Below are positions 57,493 to 64,000 of a stretch of 64,000 bases of DNA, piece after piece. Source of the DNA: Sordaria brevicollis (taxonomy: Eukaryota; Ascomycota; Sordariomycetes; Sordariales; Sordariaceae). Positions within the stretch are counted from its first letter, which is position 1, and each line of letters opens with the position of its first letter. The position numbers and the translations under genes were made by a program. The notes below the pieces were generated by a model. It searched no databases. It was not told the DNA's origin and saw nothing but the letters and a program-made list of their open reading frames with translations. Where the stretch lies: NCBI GenBank assembly GCA_033439795.1, contig JAUTDP010000003.1, positions 1,240,001 to 1,304,000 of the forward strand, written 5' to 3'.

Positions 57493-59388
57493 CTAATACT
57501 GACTCAACCCCATCCCATCCCCAATCTTCTTAACAAGCGCCTTTTTCAAATACCACTCCCTCGCCAACCCTCTCACCATCTTCGCGTGCGTCTGTGGTGG
57601 AATCCGTCCCCTCTCTACCGCCCGTCCCAACATGAATATTGCATCCGCCAACGCCCGTTCCTCAGCAACCAGCTCATAAAGCTGGTTCCCCACCACCGTC
57701 GGCGCCACCAATAATTCATCGATATCCGGCTCCTTAAGGGTCTTGCTGTTCTCAATAACAGCATCAGCCTTCCTTATACTCTCCTGCAAAATCGCAGTGT
57801 TGGATTGCAGCAGCGCCGACAATTGCGATAGCTGCGCGTATTCAGACTGCAAAGTATTCGCCGCAGCGTTCATAGCCGATCGCTGCGCCGCCAGCCCGGA
57901 GAGCGAGGACTCGTTTTGTTGCCGCGCGTGTTGCCGGTGGGAATGTAAAGTTTGGGATAGGCGGTGGAGGAGGGCGTCCTTTTCGGGGTTGGGAGGGGGA
58001 GGGGGAGGGGCGGCGGGAGTGTCGGTTCCTCCGAGGTTGGTTAAGGGGTTGGGGGTTGAAGAGGAGGAAGGGGTGTCGTCGTCTAGGAGGTCGGGAGGGG
58101 GAGGGGGTTTGGGTTGGGGTTGTTGTGGTGGGAGGGTGTGGTGGTGTGGTGGGAAGGCTTGGGGTGGGTGGCCTTGGGGTTGTTGTTGTTGTTGCCAGTT
58201 TGGTGGTGGTTGAGGGGAGTTGTAGTGTTGAGGAGGTTGTTGGATTGCAGACATCCTTCGTGGGTCAGCCGTCATGGGTGAGTAGGGAGGTTGTGTGGGT
58301 GCTGGGCCTTGGTTGTGTGGTAGGGCGGCGGGCATGGGAGGAGGTGGTGAGTGGTATGGCGCGCCATGGGGTTGTTGAGGAGGCTGCTGCCGTTGCTGTT
58401 GTGTTGAGTTAGGAGGGAGAGGCGGGGGAGCATCGTAGCGGGAGGGTCCTGATCTAGGGGATTGTGGTGCAGGACTGCCGTATTGGCTCGTTGGTCGGCC
58501 TGGATGAGGAGGATGAGGAGGCACCGGAGGAGCGGCGGCGTATGATGGTGCCGGTGAGGCCTGGTGATGCGGTATAGGAGCACCATGAGCAGGAGCACCT
58601 GGCTTCGGTGGTGGAGGTGGAGGTCTTGCCCCGTCTTGTTGAACTGGTGATTGTACTGGAGCTGGTGACCTCGCGGCTAGTTCTTGCGGAAGTGGTGGTA
58701 CTGGCGGTGGTGTAGGCACTGCTGGCCCTTGTGATGGCGGTTGTGGCTGTTGTTGCTGCTGGGGTGGAGGTGATCGGACCTGCGCCTGACCTTGACCCTG
58801 AGGTGGACGAGCAATGACTGGAGGCTCTTTGGCAAACACGTCCCGCAATATGGCCAGAAAGTCGAGAAGGGTAGATTTATCCCAATATGTTGACCAGTTG
58901 GCCAGGTAGGGATGATAGACTTGACCCTGAGGATCAACGTGCTGGCCTGGCCGGACCATGATGTGCTCGGTCGGGGTCACGTAGACCAAAGGGGCCTCTT
59001 TCGGATAGGCGTGAGGAACCCATACTGAAATTGGGAATCGGTAGGTGGTGCCGCGAAAGACGACGGGTAGTGTTCCCGAGAGGTGGACGAGGAGGGCAGA
59101 TGCGCCGTTGGGAAAGGCTGTGATAAGAGGACATGGTCAGATGACGGTGGGAATAGTGACTTTGGAAGAGAGTTGCGTACTGTGAACGTCGGTTCGTGGT
59201 GATAGTGATGGGTAATGGGAGAGCGCTTGGGCTACATCGTTGTATGTGCGGTTGACGTCGTGATATTCCTGGTCAAAGCAGTCAGTACCAGTGGTTATGA
59301 GGAGGTCATGGTGGTGGTGATAGTGGACAGGGCATACACTGGTCAAGACGCTGTAGAGCCAGTTCAGCACATGCTGTTGGACAACCAT
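57493..59388 (-). CDS. vps23: ESCRT-I subunit Vps23/TSG101
   Basis: Three exons, complement of 59338-59388, 59181-59268 and 57493-59117, give 587 residues; introns are 69 and 63 nt. Residues 1-150 form the UEV domain (FPNGASALLVHLSGTLPVVF, RGTTYRFPISVWVPHAYP, PTEHIMVRPGQHVDPQG, YHPYLANW), a ubiquitin-E2 variant that binds ubiquitin and P(S/T)AP-type motifs without a catalytic Cys. A very long Pro/Gln-rich linker follows to about residue 400. Then comes a coiled-coil stalk (LLHRLSQTLHSHRQHARQQN) and the C-terminal steadiness box (LVAEERALADAIFMLGRAVE ... MVRGLAREWYLKKALVKK). The protein sorts ubiquitinated cargo into multivesicular bodies and supports alkaline-pH signalling in fungi. Family is certain. 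Confidence 0.96.
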
Positions 59389-60539
59389 CTTGTCCAGTTC
59401 CTCCAAATGTGCCAGGCTTCCGGATTATGTTGATGTTGCTATCGCTGCATTTCGAAGTGGGAATGTGAACGTGGTAGGAACGCGACCCGAGAATGTCTTT
59501 TGGTGGTGATGGCGGTTGTTGGTGTTGTGGTTCGTCAGGTGTTGGCCAAGCTGGGCGGCATCTTTCTTGGCGGCATGACTGCGAGCTGCGTCTGCGATCA
59601 TCGAGTGTCAAGAAGCTTGGACCACTTTGGAGAGCTCTCTGCCAAGACCCATCGGTGGGCTGCACGTGGAGATAAGATTGTCATCCGGATCGGCCGTTGA
59701 ACCGTTGAATTGGTCAATTGCTGGGAACCTTGAAGGGGAACGGCCCTCGCTATCGAGGTCCCAGGTTTTAGACCTATAGGGGGTTTGCACGAGCTATAAA
59801 AGGAACCTTTGCTAAAGATTTCGTATATCACTTTAAGCGCACACTAATAATATTTGTACCTTCGTACTTTAATAAGCGCCGTCCCCGCGGTATTCCTGCG
59901 GTTTGGCTATTTCGCGTAACCGCGACCGTACCATAGCGGGAAAACCCCTAGGGCAACAAGGCTTGAAGGAGGGCTTCAATAGTTGGATTTCAACAAGCCT
60001 TGTTGTGCTACCAAGCGTTGTTACGTTACCAAGCGTTGTTGCTCAGGGATTCTTTCCCGGAAGTTCTTTCCCGGTTAACCTTCACGGCCCTATATCAAGG
60101 GAAAGAACGAAGCCCGCTTTCAATCAATTGGGCCAATGGCTCAATGGTTCTTGTCGTCGCTATCTCTCGTGGAATCGCCCGTTCGATTCCAAGTGGTAAC
60201 GGTTTTTTTTCGCGCGAAAAGTTTCACGCGGTTGTCTTTATAAATACCCTCATCCGGACCTAGACTTTGAAGCCAAAGTCCGCCACCGCTTCAAAGTCCA
60301 CTACTATAAAGTAAGAAGACCGCTAAGAAGACTACTAAGAAGACCCTTATAAGGACCTTTAGAAGGCTTTATAGGGGTCTTTCCCTTTTATCTTTTTGCA
60401 CCCAAATCCGACCAATCAGAAGCCTCCCTCAACCAACAGTGCTTGGTCTCACAACAACGCTTGGTGAGTTATCAACTCTAAGATTTGTGTTAACCCTTGT
60501 TGCACCCCCCCAAGCGTTGAAACGTTCTTTATATTCCCG
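59389..60539. other. vps23 promoter and transition to repeat DNA
   Basis: To about 59780 this is ordinary promoter sequence. From about 59800 short repeated words such as CAAGCGTTGTT appear (60012-60055, and inverted near 60450-60465), and CTTTCCCGG is duplicated around 60050-60072. I read this as the less mutated edge of a repeat, perhaps a transposon end. No gene. Confidence 0.45.
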
Positions 60540-63500
60540 CTGCGGTAATATTATTATTCTATACCGTATTCCTCCTCTCCCTATAATATATACATTACAT
60601 ACAACCAGTACCGCACCGCACCAACGTTCTATTATTATAATACGTATATTTACTTTATTTTATTCGACGTTTTTTGCAATTTTGCGATTATAAGTAAATA
60701 TATATATTATACTCTTTATTATTTATTTACTAATATATATTTTGGTATTATTCCCCTGCGGGGAAGCTAGGTAATAAATTCTTTATATTTTAATAAGGAT
60801 TATATTAGTTAATTACTTTTAGAAATAATTACTATTTTTAATATTACGTTAATATTTATTCCCGAAATGTTTATCGAATTTATATATAAATATATAGAGG
60901 AAGAAGTAGTATTTTCGTATTTACTTAGCCCTTTTTAAATACTTTTAATATTAATTTTTAATACGGGTAATATATTTATTAATTATCGTAAAAAGCGGAG
61001 CCGTAAGCCTATTAAATAATTTTTAATAATTTTAGGAGAAATTAATAAAAGTTTTTATATTCTTATGAATATTACGGATATTTGTTAATAATATTTTAAT
61101 ATAAAAAGTTTTATTAAAACGGTTATTAAATAGGAATATAATTAGTATTGGGTTTTTTACTTTTATATATTAAAAAATACCTTAAAGTTAAAAAAGGCTA
61201 AGGATTATATAGAAAAGTTGCGATTTCGCTACTATATGTATAAAGATAGTAAAAAAGAGAGTAGTAGGAGTAGGAAAATAATAAAGGGTATTCGTTATTT
61301 AAGAAAGCGTTATCCTATATAATTTAAATAATTTATTTAGAACGATAATTATAGTATTAGGTATAAAATTATTGTATTTAAAGAATATATATATAAAGTT
61401 ACAGGTACGAGAGGGTAAGAGTAGGTCGTATAAAGTAGGTCTATTCTAGGAGAAAGATTTTAGCTTGGCTAGATACAAATTTCTAATTAGGAGTTATCCT
61501 CTTTTATATTTATACGCTTCCCTATAAGTCCGGAACGGTCGGCGCCCGGATTCTGAAATCCTTTCCTCTATATTATATCCTACTATCCTTATTTTATCCG
61601 CTATCTTATCCATCGTCTTAGGCTATTATACCCTAATTATACGGGTCCCCTTAGGCCTTCTTAGCGATACCCTTATAATTATCCCCCCCCTTAAAAATTA
61701 TAATCCTTTATAATTCTAATATTAATTATTATAATCCGTAGAAAATTTTATTTTCCGTTTATATATTACGCTACGTTTTGTAGAAAACTTTATTTTTTAT
61801 TCGTATATTATATTACGCTTCGGTTTTATTATACCGTTTAGCTATCCGTTCTTATTTTACGTATTAATATTATTCCCCCCCCCGGTTAATTTAATCTTTA
61901 AATTATATTATTATATAGCGATTATTACAATACTTATAGGGGCGATATTTTTATACTAAACGGTCTTATTAAAAGATTTAAAAACCGATTAGCGATATTT
62001 ATATTAATATATTAAACGAAGTAATAATCCCCGTTTATTTTAACCGTTTATATTATACCGGTATTCTTACGTTTATTAACCGTAATAATATAGTGGTTTA
62101 TCGGTTCTACGGTTAATATTCGCCCTTTAGGGTTATTACCGGTTTTTGGAAACCGATTTCGAAATAGTTTAACTTTTGTATATTGTACGCTTTATTTATT
62201 ATTTTGGTATTCTTTTTTTTTTACATCCTTTCTTTAAATAGGAAGCGTTTTACTTTAAATAATAAAAGATTTTAAAAGAGTTCCTAAGTAGGATGGAAAT
62301 TTTATTCCGAATTAGGATTAGAGTTTCGTTTAGAATCGGTTTTAGGATTTAACCCGAATTACCTTCCTTTTTTTTAAAATTAGGCCCCTATAATCCTTAA
62401 AATATAAGGATGGATTTATTAGCTTTAACCGGTTAATTAGGTTAATAAAAGTTTCGATACGTATTAATTATTTTTAGGAATTGGAAATATTTTAAGTTAT
62501 ATTATTAATTAATAATTATTTATTCTACGTAATTGGTAATTTATTATATTTCTTTAATTTAAAGAGTTTTATTAATATTTATATTTATTAATCGGTTATA
62601 GATTTTTCCGCGGTTTGGGCCGTTGTAGTTATTTTAGGGCCGGTAACCTTTAGCGCCGTTTACGAATAAATATTAAGGAGGAATTTACCGATTAGTTTTA
62701 AGTCCTTCTAATTTAATTATTTCGTTTTTATTAGACGGAGAATTTTTAATTTAATAGGAAGTATTGGAGCGGTTTTTTTTTTAATATATTGGATTCTTTA
62801 TAATCCCGATAAGGAATTTGCCGGTTGGTTTGGGTTTTTTTAGTTTAATTATTTTATTTTTATTAGACGGAGAATTTTTAATTTAGTAGGAAGTATTAGA
62901 GCGGTTTTCTTTTTAATATATTAGATTCTTTATAGTCTTAATAAGGAATTTGCTAGTTGGTTTAAATTCTTTTAATTTAATTATTTTATTTTTATTAGAT
63001 AGAGAATCCCCGGTTTAATAGAAGTATTAAAGAGGTTTTTCTTCTAGTTTTAATATTTAGATTTTTTAAATTCCTCGTAATTTTGGTTCGCGATTTAGCG
63101 CGGTTACTTTTTAATTAATATTGTATTAAAATATTTAAAGTTGGATTATTAGTCTTTAAATATTTTATTTCCGGTATAAATTATTTTTAATTTATCCTAC
63201 TATATAAATTTTTCGCCGGCGATAATATTTCTTTTTTTATTAATAAATAGGTTCTTAATTCCCGTCCCCGTTAAGGTATATAGTAATTATTCGCCTACTG
63301 AATTTTATATATAATATTTTGCATTATATTCAACGTTTATTATTTTTTATAATTATAGAATAGTAAATTCTTATTATATTATTTACGTTAATTATTCTAT
63401 TTTTTATAATATTTCTATTTAATTTTTTAATATTTAGAGAGCGCTTTTTACGTATTTTTAAAATATTTTTTAAGTTTTTAAATATTATACTCTACGGGTT

Positions 63501-64000
63501 ATTTTATTTATTTAATTAAGAACCTTTAATTTATATTTATTTTTTAATAATTTACGATTTCCTTAATTTCTTATTCTTCTTATTTATTATATAATTCCGG
63601 TAGTAGTATTTTATAGTTTCCGTTTTTTTTATTCTTTTAAGGTTCTAATAAATTGATTAGAAAGATATTATATATTTAGTTATATTATATTAATAGGATT
63701 ATTTAATACGCTTAGGAATTAATTTTCTTTAATATTTTAATTTTAATATATATAGGTATTAATTTTTTATTTTTAAATTGGAAGTTTTTGGTTAATAGGT
63801 TTACAACGTCGTTTAATTGGAATTTAATCGGCGTATATTTCTTATTATATTCTTTTTTTTGCGCTTCTATTATTTAATTTTAATAACGTTATATTACTTT
63901 ATAAATTTCCTCTAACTTTTATAATCGCTTTTTTACGTTTTAAATTTTAATAGGATTCCGCCCCTTAATATATTCGATTATACGTAGGTGGTAATTATAT
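60540..64000. repeat. AT-rich, RIP-like repeat block extending beyond the window
   Basis: From about 60540 on the sequence is overwhelmingly A/T, with TA everywhere and CA almost absent, while CG persists in many places (CCG, ACG, TCG). Loss of CpA in favour of TpA is the signature of repeat-induced point mutation in Pezizomycotina. All six frames are broken by stops. A patch at 61480-61640 is less AT-rich (around GGAACGGTCGGCGCCCGG). This is most likely a mutated retrotransposon or a group of nested elements; I cannot name the family. Confidence 0.8.
62671..63060. repeat. Three tandem units of about 132 bp inside the AT-rich block
   Basis: The word TTAGACGGAGAATTTTTAAT occurs at 62731 and 62863, and a diverged TTAGATAGAGAAT at 62995, exactly 132 bases apart each time. 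Flanking words (AAGGAATTTG, CGGTTTT, TTGGATTCTTTATA-like) repeat with the same period. Unit length is divisible by three (44 codons), compatible with an old coding repeat. Confidence 0.75.

Overview
The window is nuclear DNA of a filamentous ascomycete, most likely a Sordariomycete (Sordariales-like). The evidence is short introns of 54-191 nt with GT(A/G)AGT-type donors and CTAAC/CTGAC branch sites, a STE2-type pheromone receptor, a highly reducing polyketide synthase, UstYa/DUF3328 proteins, and an AT-rich block at the right end with the CpA depletion typical of repeat-induced point mutation (RIP).

Layout. Positions 1-708 hold the C-terminus of a catalase-peroxidase. An uncharacterised basic, Arg/Ser-rich reading frame interrupted by two in-frame TAG codons follows (2578-4329). 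The centrepiece, 5127-29172, is a biosynthetic cluster for a ribosomally made, post-translationally modified peptide of the dikaritin (ustiloxin/phomopsin) class. It contains a secreted precursor with nine Kex2-punctuated repeats (four carry the phomopsin hexapeptide YVIPID, five carry variants), a Zn2Cys6 regulator, an S41 peptidase, five UstYa-family oxidase-like membrane proteins, a SAM methyltransferase, a membrane-anchored tyrosinase and a possible second small secreted peptide. Seven exact copies of TTTGGCGC (either orientation) lie in the intergenic DNA of this cluster, a candidate co-regulatory element.

To the right are a Gly/Ser/Tyr-rich repetitive protein (30581-31198), a large reducing polyketide synthase with a decayed methyltransferase region (32634-39998), an internally deleted remnant of an FAD-linked oxidoreductase (42322-42804), and two paralogous small cysteine-containing secreted proteins (44469-46914). 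Housekeeping genes follow: the alpha-factor-type pheromone receptor (47512-49176), a NIT1-like amidase (50879-51993), tRNA-Arg(ACG) (52318-52389), a large Ser-rich protein of unknown function (53429-56885) and the ESCRT-I subunit Vps23/TSG101 (57493-59388). The last 3.5 kb is RIP-like AT-rich repeat debris.

How the cluster probably works (inference from known dikaritin pathways): the precursor enters the secretory pathway, Kex2-like and S41 peptidases release the repeats, tyrosinase and UstYa proteins carry out oxidative macrocyclisation and side-chain oxidation/desaturation, the methyltransferase modifies the product, and the Zn2Cys6 protein controls expression. Phomopsins are known antimitotic mycotoxins, so this locus should be read as a probable mycotoxin-family cluster. 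Exon boundaries were placed by eye from splice signals, reading-frame continuity and family motifs; they are not transcript-supported.
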